A stretch of DNA of 64,000 nt from Xanthomarina gelatinilytica (lineage in GTDB: Bacteria > Bacteroidota > Bacteroidia > Flavobacteriales > Flavobacteriaceae). The notes beneath the pieces are model-generated. The model did not search any database. It saw only the letters and a list, made by a program, of their open reading frames with translations, and was not told where the DNA came from. The stretch lies in contig NZ_ANLA01000004.1 in the NCBI RefSeq assembly GCF_000348685.1, positions 124,001 to 188,000 of the forward strand, in the 5' to 3' direction. The position numbers and the translations under genes are program-made. Shown piece after piece: positions 55,632 through 63,735 of this stretch; position 1 is the first letter of the stretch, and each line of letters opens with the position of its first letter.

Positions 55632-55663
55632 GTTGTTAGTTTCAAGTATGGTTCAAAAATAAC

Positions 55664-56617
55664 TTATTTTATATTGAAAAAGCTCTCAAAAAGCCCATAA
55701 AATTTTTCTGGTTCTTCCAAATACGGATTGTGAGCACTTTGCTCAAACATTACAAACTGTGCTTGTGGCATAAAGGTTTTGTACTGCACAGCAAACTCTG
55801 GAGTGGAAACACCATCATATCTGCCAGCTATAATTATGGTTTTTGCTTTAACATCTTTTAATTGTTGCCTATAATCTTGGTTGATCATACTTCCAGATAC
55901 ATCAAAATCGCCATCCCGACCAATAATTTCCACATACACATCATTAGCCCAACCTCTATAGTTTTCCTTTGGTGCGTTTTGTTTTAAGTTGGTATTGTGG
56001 TAATAAATATATTTGGTTGGAAAATTGCCATAAACCGTTTTTAACGGTTCTTGACTGGACACATAGCCCAGAGCACGAAGGGAATCGACTTGTTTCCATT
56101 TTTCGGGGAAATGGGTTTTAGCATAATGATTGTAGCTATCGCAATTGGCTTGCCACATGGCTCCAGAATGAAAACCATTAATCAAGACCATTTTATCCAC
56201 TTGTTCTGGATATTTTATAGCATAGGCCTGAGCAGGAACCGTTCCGTAGGAATGCCCAACCAATGAGATTTTAGTATAACCAAGAACCTGTCTTAGTTTT
56301 TCAATAAGTGCTACATCGTTTTCAACGGAATATTCTGAGACATCTTTGGCATCATCACTTTTACCCCTTCCCAAGAAATCGAAAAAAACCACGGTATTGG
56401 TTTTATAGTATTGTCCGAAATTCCCTTGCATATAATCGTGGGAATTTCCCGGTCCTCCTGGTAAAAAGAAAATAGGATCGCCTTCGCCCAAGACTTCTAC
56501 ATTGATGTTATAACCATCAATTTCATAAAATTTGGATTCGAATTTTTCGAAAATGTTTGGATCGACTTGCGAAAAACCCAAAATGGGTAAACAAAGAAAA
56601 AAGAACAAATGTTTCAT
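55664..56617 (-). CDS. Exported alpha/beta hydrolase (proline-iminopeptidase-like)
   Basis: A 317-residue protein with signal peptide (1-16, ending LPILGFSQ). It has HGGPG-like FFLPGGPGNSHDYM (oxyanion region), LVGHSYGTVPAQAYA (Ser nucleophile), IIAGRYDGVSTPEF (Asp) and FEQSAHNPYLEEPEKF (His), all in the right order; the catalytic triad appears complete. The motif style is that of proline iminopeptidases and related S33 hydrolases. Although it sits in the biotin operon, the signal peptide makes a role as cytoplasmic BioH (pimeloyl-ACP methyl ester esterase) unlikely. Confidence 0.83.
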   Translation of the reverse strand: MKHLFFFLCLPILGFSQVDPNIFEKFESKFYEIDGYNINVEVLGEGDPIFFLPGGPGNSHDYMQGNFGQYYKTNTVVFFDFLGRGKSDDAKDVSEYSVENDVALIEKLRQVLGYTKISLVGHSYGTVPAQAYAIKYPEQVDKMVLINGFHSGAMWQANCDSYNHYAKTHFPEKWKQVDSLRALGYVSSQEPLKTVYGNFPTKYIYYHNTNLKQNAPKENYRGWANDVYVEIIGRDGDFDVSGSMINQDYRQQLKDVKAKTIIIAGRYDGVSTPEFAVQYKTFMPQAQFVMFEQSAHNPYLEEPEKFYGLFESFFNIK

Positions 56618-56644
56618 AAGTAAGATTTATAAAGGTAAATATAA

Positions 56645-57793
56645 CTATTTCGTTAATAACACAGATACAGCATTACCACCAAAACCAACTGCATTTATTA
56701 AAACATGCTTTATTTTTTTTGGTGTTTCTTGCTCTAAATATGGTATGGAAATAAACTCTTGATGTTGTAACATGCCTAAAGCCATCTCCAAATTTAGCAT
56801 GCCACTGGTTCCCAAGCTATGACCCAATTTCCACTTATTACAGGTTAAAGCTGGATGTTTATCGCCAAACACTTTTTTAATAGCAGTGAATTCTGCCAAG
56901 TCTCCTTTAATGGTTCCTGGAGTATGGGTTACAATTACATCTACTTGGTTGGGATCAAGGTTTCCTAAAGCCATGTTCATGGAACGTTGGAAGCAGATGG
57001 CCTCAGTGGAAAGAGAAACGCTATGTTCCAAGATTTCAGTGGCAAAACCTATTCCAATAATTTTTGCCAAGGCATTGGGTGTATGACCTTGCTCCAAACA
57101 AGCCATGGAGGCAGCTTCACTCAAAATCATGGTATTTTGTTTTTTATTTAAATTTAAAGCTTGACAAGGGTAAAGTTCTTCACTTTGTTCCGAATGGCAA
57201 TAAATTTTAAGCGCTTGCATTTGAGCGATGGTGAATTGGGTTAAAGGTGCCTCGCTTCCTCCAACCAAAAACTTGTTACACATACCAGAATGTATCCAGG
57301 CAATGCCATTCAATAATCCATGTAATGCTGTAGAACAGGTAATGGAATGTGAAATTTCGGGGCCTTGAGTTTGTAAATCGTGAGCTACCCATGAAGAAAT
57401 ATTGCCCAAAGTTGTTGTTGGCGAACTTAAGGGTTTTACTTTGTCTTTTTTAAGAAAAAACTCAAAATGACTTTCAAAAAGTGCCGTTGCTCCTCTTGAA
57501 GAGCCAATATTGACTCCAAAGTTATCGGTTGTTTGCCAACCTGCTTGTTTTACGGCTTGTCTTGCGGTGTAAAGAGCAAACAAAACGGTATCATCCAAAG
57601 CTTTGTACTTGCTATCTGAAGCTCTAAGTTTTTTGATTTCCTTTTTTAACTCCTCTGGGAGTTCTGCAACTAAATTTTTATGTTTGGTAGAAAAATAATG
57701 CTGTTTATTTTTATAAGCTTGCCAAATATCTTCAGGGGTTTTCCCTAAAGGTGATAGACTTGATAAGCTGGTTATGGAAATAGGTTGAATCAT
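56645..57793 (-). CDS. Beta-ketoacyl synthase of the biotin cluster
   Basis: A 382-residue KAS-like condensing enzyme, somewhat short for FabF (about 410). The catalytic set is present: Cys153 (HSITCSTALHGL), His290 (VTHTPGTIKGD), Lys320 and His325 (NKWKLGHSLGTSG). Position between bioA and bioB suggests it helps build the pimeloyl chain, but it may instead serve another acyl chain. Residues 199-207 (CHSEQSEEL) translate a degraded copy of the dispersed repeat also found in ileS; the frame stays open. The exported hydrolase gene starts 27 bases downstream. Confidence 0.85.
   Translation of the reverse strand: MIQPISITSLSSLSPLGKTPEDIWQAYKNKQHYFSTKHKNLVAELPEELKKEIKKLRASDSKYKALDDTVLFALYTARQAVKQAGWQTTDNFGVNIGSSRGATALFESHFEFFLKKDKVKPLSSPTTTLGNISSWVAHDLQTQGPEISHSITCSTALHGLLNGIAWIHSGMCNKFLVGGSEAPLTQFTIAQMQALKIYCHSEQSEELYPCQALNLNKKQNTMILSEAASMACLEQGHTPNALAKIIGIGFATEILEHSVSLSTEAICFQRSMNMALGNLDPNQVDVIVTHTPGTIKGDLAEFTAIKKVFGDKHPALTCNKWKLGHSLGTSGMLNLEMALGMLQHQEFISIPYLEQETPKKIKHVLINAVGFGGNAVSVLLTK
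57173..57199 (-). repeat. Diverged dispersed repeat, in frame inside the ketoacyl synthase gene
   Basis: On the minus strand this reads TGCCATTCGGAAC then AAAGTGAAGAACTT, a diverged form of the repeat at 2131-2160 (which begins TGTCATTCTGAG). It starts on a codon boundary and encodes CHSEQSEEL. Confidence 0.6.
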
Positions 57794-57798
57794 TATAT

Positions 57799-57848
57799 TG
57801 TCATGTTAAACTTCTGCCTGTTAACAGACAGTGTTTTCAGCATCTCAT
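57799..57848. repeat. Dispersed repeat (TGTCATGCTGAACTT...CAGCATCTCAT type), long form
   Basis: TGTCATGTTAAACTT at the left and TTTTCAGCATCTCAT at the right flank an inner inverted repeat around CTGCCTGTTAACAGACAG. The same long form lies in bioF (61278-61326); a short form without the centre lies at 59346-59374. Confidence 0.65.
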
Positions 57849-57852
57849 TTTT

Positions 57853-58010
57853 TTATTGATAATTTAATGTTTTTAAAGTTGGATGTAACTTTCCAATTAA
57901 ATTTAATTTCCACTCTTTATGCCAATTCTTCAATTGCTTTTCCCTTGCAATTGCTTGATTAATATTGGTGATTCCTTCATTTATTTAATATGTAATTGTA
58001 ACTTATTTGC
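57853..58010 (-). pseudogene. Remnant of a GIY-YIG endonuclease gene
   Basis: In one minus-strand frame, 57984 to the stop at 57853-57855 reads INEGITNINQAIAREKQLKN, then WHKEWKLNLIGKLHPTLK, matching the C-terminal region of small GIY-YIG (UPF0213/URI-type) nucleases, including the AIAREKQLK signature. Further upstream a stop (57985-57987) interrupts the frame, and NKL in another frame (57999-58007) fits the expected NKLVYYE stretch, implying a frameshift. The N-terminal catalytic GIY...YIG part is gone. It lies between bioA and the ketoacyl synthase gene. Confidence 0.6.
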
Positions 58011-58075
58011 ATACCAAATATATGACACTGAAACGAGTTAAGTGGAGGTTCCATTTTTCCATGAACCTTGCAAAT

Positions 58076-59341
58076 TTAAACTATTGACAAAGCTTCTTCA
58101 ATGGTTTGATAGACTTTTTCCAATTGTGCATTTGAAATTACATAAGGCGCTTGAATGTATATGGTATTTCCCAATGGACGAAGGAAAACACCCTGTTCCA
58201 TAAAAAATTGAAACAGTTTGTCCCTTAAATTACCATACCTGGACATTTCAGTATTTAAATCCAGAGCAAAAATAACGCCTCTCTGTCTGGTAGATTTTAC
58301 TTTGGGATGTTGTTTTATACGTAAATTAAAAGCTTCGTGTGAAGCAGTAATTCGTTTGATGTTCTTTTGCATGTCTTCTGATTGCAACAACTCCAGGCCT
58401 GCCAAAGCAGCTGTACAGGCTAATGGATTTGCAGAATAAGTGTGTCCGTGAAATAAGCCTTTGCCAATATCATCGCTATAAAAAGCATCATAAACACCTT
58501 GCGAACAAGATGTGATGGCCATAGGCAATAAACCAGCAGTTAAAGCTTTGCTTAAACACATAATGTCTGGCTTGATTTCCATATAGTCTGAAGCAAAGTG
58601 TTTTCCAGTTTTACCAAAACCAGTCATCACTTCATCAGCTACTGTTACAATGTTGTTCTCTTTGCAAAATTTCAATATTAGCTCTAAGCCTTCACCGTCG
58701 TGCATTTTCATAGCAGCAGCTCCTTGAACCAAAGGTTCGTAAACAAAGCCTGCTACTTTATGGTTTTTTATAATGTTACGAAGAGAGTTTATTATGGTGT
58801 CATGATTGGTTCCATTGGGTGTAGGGATTCGTTTCACATTTAAAAAAAATTCCTCGAAAGGACCGTTGTAAACCGATAATCCAGACACACTCATGGCACC
58901 AAAGGTATCGCCATGAAAGCCATCTTCAAAAGCAATTAAGGTGTTGCATGTTTTTCCTTGGTTAAAATGAAATTGCAAAGCCATTTTAATACCTATTTCA
59001 ACTGAGGTGGATCCATTGTCATTAAAAAACAATTTGTTTTGATTTTTTGGTAAAACCTGGATTAAAGCTTCCGATAATTTAACTGCTGGCTCATGTGTAA
59101 ACCCACTAAATACTACCTGATCCAACTGCTGCATTTGTGCAGAAACCCGATTGGTAATATACTCGTTACAATGTCCGTACATGCAGGTGTACCAAGATGC
59201 AATGGCATCTAAATATTCCTTGCCATCTTCGTCTGTTAACACGCAACCTTTGGCTTTGGTTATGGCAATGGCTTCTGGATGCAATTTGTGTTGCGTTAAT
59301 GGATGCCAAAGATGTTTTTTATCCCGTTCTTTTAGTGTCAT
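58076..59341 (-). CDS. bioA: adenosylmethionine--8-amino-7-oxononanoate aminotransferase
   Basis: A 421-residue PLP class III aminotransferase converting KAPA to DAPA with SAM as amino donor. It has HLWHPLTQHKLHPEAI at the start, DGIASWYTC-like DAIASWYTCMYGHCNEYI, VADEVMTGFGKTG and the PLP lysine in MCLSKALTAGLLPMAI. Length and order fit BioA, and the neighbours bioD and bioF confirm it. A short dispersed repeat lies just upstream of the start. Confidence 0.96.
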   Translation of the reverse strand: MTLKERDKKHLWHPLTQHKLHPEAIAITKAKGCVLTDEDGKEYLDAIASWYTCMYGHCNEYITNRVSAQMQQLDQVVFSGFTHEPAVKLSEALIQVLPKNQNKLFFNDNGSTSVEIGIKMALQFHFNQGKTCNTLIAFEDGFHGDTFGAMSVSGLSVYNGPFEEFFLNVKRIPTPNGTNHDTIINSLRNIIKNHKVAGFVYEPLVQGAAAMKMHDGEGLELILKFCKENNIVTVADEVMTGFGKTGKHFASDYMEIKPDIMCLSKALTAGLLPMAITSCSQGVYDAFYSDDIGKGLFHGHTYSANPLACTAALAGLELLQSEDMQKNIKRITASHEAFNLRIKQHPKVKSTRQRGVIFALDLNTEMSRYGNLRDKLFQFFMEQGVFLRPLGNTIYIQAPYVISNAQLEKVYQTIEEALSIV

Positions 59342-59345
59342 AAGC

Positions 59346-59374
59346 GTTATGCTGAACTGGTGTCAGCATCTCAT
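59346..59374. repeat. Dispersed repeat (ATGCTGAACT...CAGCATCTCAT type), short form
   Basis: GTTATGCTGAACTGG followed by TGTCAGCATCTCAT, partly palindromic (ATGCTGA / TCAGCAT). It lies 4 bases upstream of the bioA ATG, inside the transcribed gap after bioD. Confidence 0.6.
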
Positions 59375-59479
59375 AATTTTGGTTTGTTCTTTTAAAGTTT
59401 TTTACAGTTATCCTCCAGAATGTCCAACAACTAATTTCTTACTGTTTTGTAACACTGATACCAATTAGTATGACAAAAA

Positions 59480-60088
59480 TTACAGATTATCTTTAAACCT
59501 TTCTGCATATTCCAAAACCACATTCTTATCAAAGTAAGGCTCCTCGTCTATTCTTCCTATAATTGGAACTTTTGTCATTTTTTTGATGATGGCTTCGGTT
59601 GTTTTATGTTCGTTTCCACTGAAAATAAGGGACACCTGAAAGCCTTTTTCTTTCAACAGATTTACTGTTAACAGTGTGTGATTGATGCTTCCTAAATAAT
59701 GTCTGGAAACCACAATAACATGGTATTCTGGTTTTATAAGGTTTAAAATGGTTTGTGTATTATTTATTGGTACCAGCAAGCCTCCAGCGCTTTCAATAAC
59801 CAGGTGGTTCTTGGTTTTTGGTGCTATAATGTCTTTTAAAGTTATGGAAACACCTTCTATTTCTGCTGCTGCATGAGGACTCATGGGTGTTTTTAATGCA
59901 AAGCTGTTTGGGTGGAATTTGGATTGTTTATTGGACACCAAGCGTTCCACCTTATGAGTGTCTGAATGATCCAATTCCCCAGCTTGAATGGGTTTCCAAT
60001 AATCGGCTTGAAGGGCTTCCACTAAAATGGCCGAAGCCATGGTTTTACCAACCTCTGTTGAGATTCCCGTTACAAAATAGGTTTTCAT
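59480..60088 (-). CDS. bioD: dethiobiotin synthetase
   Basis: A 202-residue ATP-dependent enzyme closing the ureido ring of dethiobiotin. P-loop YFVTGISTEVGKTMAS (residues 4-19), the early YWKPIQAG motif, and VIESAGGLLVPIN (the GGxxVP-like site) are clear. It is slightly short compared with E. coli BioD (about 225). It lies 82 bases after the DUF2007 gene and 138 bases before bioA. Confidence 0.96.
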   Translation of the reverse strand: MKTYFVTGISTEVGKTMASAILVEALQADYWKPIQAGELDHSDTHKVERLVSNKQSKFHPNSFALKTPMSPHAAAEIEGVSITLKDIIAPKTKNHLVIESAGGLLVPINNTQTILNLIKPEYHVIVVSRHYLGSINHTLLTVNLLKEKGFQVSLIFSGNEHKTTEAIIKKMTKVPIIGRIDEEPYFDKNVVLEYAERFKDNL

Positions 60089-60170
60089 GAGTTTATAATT
60101 GTTTCATGTATTAATCTTTATTGTTTTTTAATTGTCATAAGGAACACCCAATTAACATTCTGCTTCAAGC

Positions 60171-60614
60171 TTAATAATTAAAAACCTGATCATGCGAGTT
60201 TTTTTTTAAATCGAATTCGGTTTGGCAAGCTTCACATCGATACTTGTGCCTGGTATAAAATGGAAGCCCCGAAAACAGGACACCAAAAATAAACCATATT
60301 AATGATTTGGCATCTTTAATTGTAGAAAAGAGTTCTATTTTTTGGCTTTGGCAATTGGGACAGTTTATGGAGTTTCCTTCGTCGTCCATGGAATATGTTC
60401 TTATGGATTCCAAAATGTTTATTGCTTCTTCGCTTTGATATGAATACACTTTTAACTTGACACCTCCTATGGCATTACTTATCAATGGGTCTGTATCTAT
60501 GGTTAAATGATCGGAAAGAAACACGTCAATACCTTCAGCTTCCAAACGTCCTTTTATGATTTGTGCTTCAGAGGAATACTGAAATCTGGCAATGGTTTTA
60601 AATGTCTCTGTCAT
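60171..60614 (-). CDS. DUF2007-type protein with zinc-ribbon and membrane segment
   Basis: A 147-residue protein. The N-terminal 70 residues (KTIARFQYSSEAQIIKGRLEAEGIDVFLSD to GVKLKVYSYQSEEAINIL) match the DUF2007 putative signal-transducing fold. Then two CxxC pairs (CPNCQS about residue 89, CEACQTEF near 129) flank one hydrophobic segment (about 105-121). Function unknown. Its ATG overlaps the bioF stop by four bases (ATGA-type), so it is translated with bioF. Confidence 0.8.
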   Translation of the reverse strand: MTETFKTIARFQYSSEAQIIKGRLEAEGIDVFLSDHLTIDTDPLISNAIGGVKLKVYSYQSEEAINILESIRTYSMDDEGNSINCPNCQSQKIELFSTIKDAKSLIWFIFGVLFSGLPFYTRHKYRCEACQTEFDLKKNSHDQVFNY

Positions 60615-61771
60615 ATATTTAAAAGTTTGGCTAAAAGCTGGATGACTTCCTTAATTTCTGTTTCAGAATTAAAACTATGCAAACAAAAACGTAATCGTTC
60701 TTTTCCTTTTGGAACAGTTGGTGACAGAATGGGTTTCACATCAAATCCTTTTTTTATAAGCTGATTTGAGATGGCTTTAACGTTTTCGTTACCTAAAATC
60801 AAACAACTCTGTATGGCTGATTGACTCTCTATAAAATGATTTTGCAAGTTGTTTTTTAAGATTTCCTCTTTAAACAAGGTAATATTCTCTTTTAGTTTGG
60901 AGATTTCATGCGTTTTTGGCAACTCGATGTAAACCGATTTGATTGTCATTAAGGAGTGAGGTGGTAGTGCTGTGGTATAGATAAAGGGTCTTGCAAAGTT
61001 TATTAAGTATTGGGTTAAAGCTTTACTTCCCAAAATAGCTGCTCCATGACTTCCCAAGGCTTTTCCAAAGGTGATGATTCTTGCAAAAACGTCATTTTCC
61101 AAACCCAATTCCTGAAGCAACCCTTCGCCATTTTTACCAAAAACACCTGTAGCATGGGCTTCATCTATAACAAGATAGGCTTGGTGTTGTTTGCTTATGT
61201 GAATTAAAGAAGCAATATCAGGAGCATCGCCATCCATGGAAAAAACAGATTCGGTAACCACGTAAATTACAGATGGATTATGCTGAACTCCTGCCTTGTC
61301 TGTAGATAAGCGTTTTAGCATCTCATCCAGATGCTTTAAATCGTTATGCCTATATTTATAGGATTTTGCATGGCTCATGCCAATTCCATCCCTTATGGAT
61401 GCGTGAATATATTCATCGTATAAAATAATGTCACCACGTTGAGGGACTGAAGAAAAAAATCCTAAATTGGCATTGTATCCTGAATTAAAAATCAAAGCTG
61501 ACTCTGCTTGGTGAAACTCACACAAGGTCTTTTCTACTTCGTTATACAACTCGTAATTTCCAGACAGCAAACGGGAGCCAGTAGCGCCATTTCTGGTAAG
61601 GTTACTGGTTTCCAAATAACGATGTGTCATGTCGAAAATCTCCTTCAAGTTTGAAAACCCTAAATAATCGTTGGAAGAAAAATCTATCAAATGGTGTTGT
61701 GTGCCCAATTTGCGCAACATGTTATGGGTTTTACGCTCATTTATTTTGTCTTGAAGTTTTTTAGGAAACAT
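60611..61771 (-). CDS. bioF: 8-amino-7-oxononanoate synthase
   Basis: A 386-residue PLP enzyme condensing pimeloyl thioester with alanine. Visible are IDFSSNDYLGFS, YNANLGFFSSVPQ, VVTESVFSMDGDAPD, VIDEAHATGVFG and the PLP lysine in RIITFGKALGSHGAAIL. Between HNDL and VVTE there are 25 residues, about nine more than in the E. coli enzyme as I recall it. The extra part (EMLKRLSTDKAGVQHN, residues 150-165) is encoded by a long-form dispersed repeat. First gene of the biotin run, with a -7 element immediately before the ATG. Confidence 0.95.
   Translation of the reverse strand: MFPKKLQDKINERKTHNMLRKLGTQHHLIDFSSNDYLGFSNLKEIFDMTHRYLETSNLTRNGATGSRLLSGNYELYNEVEKTLCEFHQAESALIFNSGYNANLGFFSSVPQRGDIILYDEYIHASIRDGIGMSHAKSYKYRHNDLKHLDEMLKRLSTDKAGVQHNPSVIYVVTESVFSMDGDAPDIASLIHISKQHQAYLVIDEAHATGVFGKNGEGLLQELGLENDVFARIITFGKALGSHGAAILGSKALTQYLINFARPFIYTTALPPHSLMTIKSVYIELPKTHEISKLKENITLFKEEILKNNLQNHFIESQSAIQSCLILGNENVKAISNQLIKKGFDVKPILSPTVPKGKERLRFCLHSFNSETEIKEVIQLLAKLLNI
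61278..61326 (-). repeat. Dispersed repeat, long form, in frame inside bioF
   Basis: On the plus strand TTATGCTGAACTCC at the left and GTTTTAGCATCTCAT at the right flank a centre TGCCTTGTCTGTAGATAAGC; this aligns along its length with the intergenic copy at 57799-57848. In bioF it translates to about EMLKRLSTDKAGVQHN. Confidence 0.65.
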
Positions 61772-61775
61772 GCCT

Positions 61776-61783
61776 CAAAGATA
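61776..61783 (-). promoter_or_regulatory. Possible -7 promoter element of the biotin operon
   Basis: The minus strand reads TATCTTTG, a full TAnnTTTG match, ending 4 bases before the bioF ATG. A transcript from it would be nearly leaderless. Confidence 0.5.
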
Positions 61784-61819
61784 CGAAAGACCTATAATGT
61801 TTTAAAAACCTTGCTGGTC

Positions 61820-61827
61820 TATTTTTG
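61820..61827 (+). promoter_or_regulatory. Possible -7 promoter element of the M61 peptidase gene
   Basis: TATTTTTG, a full TAnnTTTG match, 42 bases before the ATG at 61870. It overlaps an in-frame upstream ATG at 61825, supporting the later start. Confidence 0.5.
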
Positions 61828-61869
61828 GAAGTAAAAAACATCGTATCTTACAACCTTAAATTTATTTTT

Positions 61870-63657
61870 ATGCAAAAGTTTGAATTCACGCTATTGGTGT
61901 TCTTTTTTTCAATATTGGTAAAGGCCCAAGTATCCTCAAGTTATGTTATTTCATTTGAAAATGCTGTACATCACGAAGCTAGCATTCAAGCCACTTTCAC
62001 AGATTTACAATCGGATAAGGTGGTCTTTAGAATGGCAAGGTCGTCTCCAGGGCGTTATGCCATTCATGAATTTGCCAAAAACGTTTACAATGTAAAAGTA
62101 ACCGACAGCCAAGGAAAGGTCTTGGAAACCACACGCCCAAATCCGTATGTTTGGAATGTCTCGGGACACGATGGTACCATTCGTGTAAGGTATACCTTGT
62201 TTGCAAATCATGGCGATGGCACCTATGCACAAGTAGATGAAACACATGCGCACTTAAACATGCCTGCTACTTTTATGTATGTGCCTGAGTTGTCGGAAAA
62301 CGAAATGCAAGTGACTTTTAAGGTTCGGGAAGATTTAAACTGGAAGGTTGCTACACAATTAAAACATTTGGAAGGCACTACCTACCATGCAAAAAACTTG
62401 CAGTATTTTATGGATAGCCCTACAGAAATTGCCAACTATAGCTTGCGTTCTTTTCAAGTAGAAGACCAAACCATTACATTGGTACTTCATGACGATGCAG
62501 CCTCAGAAGCAGACATCAACACGTATTTTAATTACATAAAAAAGGTAGTTCTACAACAAAAAGCTGTTTTTGGTGAGTTGCCAACTTACGATTATGGCGA
62601 ATATACTTTTTTAGCTTGTTATATGCCTAATGCCAATGGAGATGGTATGGAACATAGAAATTCCACTTATGTAGTGAGCACACGTAGTTTGGCAAATGGA
62701 GGCATAGACCAAAATATTGGAACCGTTTCGCATGAGTTCTTTCACTGTTGGAATGTGGAACGTATTCGTCCTAAAACCTTGGAACCATTTAATTTTGAAG
62801 AAGCCAACATGAGTGGTGAACTTTGGTTTGCAGAAGGTTTTACAAGCTATTACGACGATTTAACCTTATGTCGGGCAGGAGTTATCTCGCAAGCTAAATA
62901 CATTACTGGTTTAACAGGTACTTTTAATTATGTATGGGATTCTCCTGGTCGCAATTATTTCAATCCAATTGAAATGAGCTATCAAGCGCCTTTTGTGGAT
63001 GCAGCCAAATCGGTTGATGAAACCAATAGGGAAAATACTTTTATTTCTTATTATTCTTATGGAAGTATGTTGGGCCTGGCTTTGGATTTGTCCTTAAGGG
63101 AAAAAAACCTAAACCTGGACGATTATATGAAGCTGGTTTGGCAAACCTATGGTAAAACCCAAACCTACTATACTATAGACAACCTAAACCAGACTTTAAA
63201 TGAGTATGCAGGAAAAGACTTTGGGAACAGGTTTTTTAACAATTATATTTACAACTCTGAGATGCCAGATTTTAAAAAGCTTTTCAAAACGGTTGGTGTT
63301 TTACTAAGCCAAGACACCACAAAAGTAGCTTTTGGTGCCTTTGTAAGACATGGCAAAATAATGAGCAATCCCAAAAATAACTCTACTGCTTATAAGGCTG
63401 GGCTTCAAAAAGGAGATAAACTTTTAAAGATTGGCAACACAGAGCTAACTGATGACACAAACCTAAAAGACTTACTAAATACCTATAAAGTGAATGATAA
63501 AGTTGAGGTGGTTTTTGATCGTTTTGGAAAAACCAAAACCACCAAGTTAACGCTTTTGGCCGATACCTCTTATACCATTTCTTTAGTGGAGGCAGATAAA
63601 AAACCATTGGATAAAAAACTAAAAGCCAATAGAGAAAACTGGTTGGGCAAGAAATAG
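61870..63657 (+). CDS. M61-family metallopeptidase with PDZ domain
   Basis: A 595-residue protein from the ATG at 61870, which gives a signal peptide (MQKFEFTLLVFFFSILVKAQ); the in-frame ATG at 61825 lies inside the likely promoter. The N-terminal beta-domain (about 22-210) is followed by the zinc site VSHEFFHCWNVERIRP (HEFFH at 288-292, next Glu in the LEPFNFEEANMSGELWFAEGF region) and a PDZ domain (about 480-560; NSTAYKAGLQKGDKLLKIG). Glycyl-aminopeptidase family; probably exported to the periplasm. Substrate unknown. Confidence 0.92.
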   Translation: MQKFEFTLLVFFFSILVKAQVSSSYVISFENAVHHEASIQATFTDLQSDKVVFRMARSSPGRYAIHEFAKNVYNVKVTDSQGKVLETTRPNPYVWNVSGHDGTIRVRYTLFANHGDGTYAQVDETHAHLNMPATFMYVPELSENEMQVTFKVREDLNWKVATQLKHLEGTTYHAKNLQYFMDSPTEIANYSLRSFQVEDQTITLVLHDDAASEADINTYFNYIKKVVLQQKAVFGELPTYDYGEYTFLACYMPNANGDGMEHRNSTYVVSTRSLANGGIDQNIGTVSHEFFHCWNVERIRPKTLEPFNFEEANMSGELWFAEGFTSYYDDLTLCRAGVISQAKYITGLTGTFNYVWDSPGRNYFNPIEMSYQAPFVDAAKSVDETNRENTFISYYSYGSMLGLALDLSLREKNLNLDDYMKLVWQTYGKTQTYYTIDNLNQTLNEYAGKDFGNRFFNNYIYNSEMPDFKKLFKTVGVLLSQDTTKVAFGAFVRHGKIMSNPKNNSTAYKAGLQKGDKLLKIGNTELTDDTNLKDLLNTYKVNDKVEVVFDRFGKTKTTKLTLLADTSYTISLVEADKKPLDKKLKANRENWLGKK

Positions 63658-63664
63658 GAAGATT

Positions 63665-63706
63665 AATAAAAAATGCCTTAAAACTATAATTGGTTCTAAG
63701 GCATTT
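63665..63706 (-). terminator. Terminator of the outer-membrane protein gene at the window end
   Basis: A perfect 10-bp stem AAATGCCTTA / TAAGGCATTT with a 16-base loop is followed on the minus strand by TTTTTT. It could also serve the convergent M61 gene. Confidence 0.7.
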
Positions 63707-63735
63707 AAAATCTCTTTTACATTTAGGTTTTGCTT

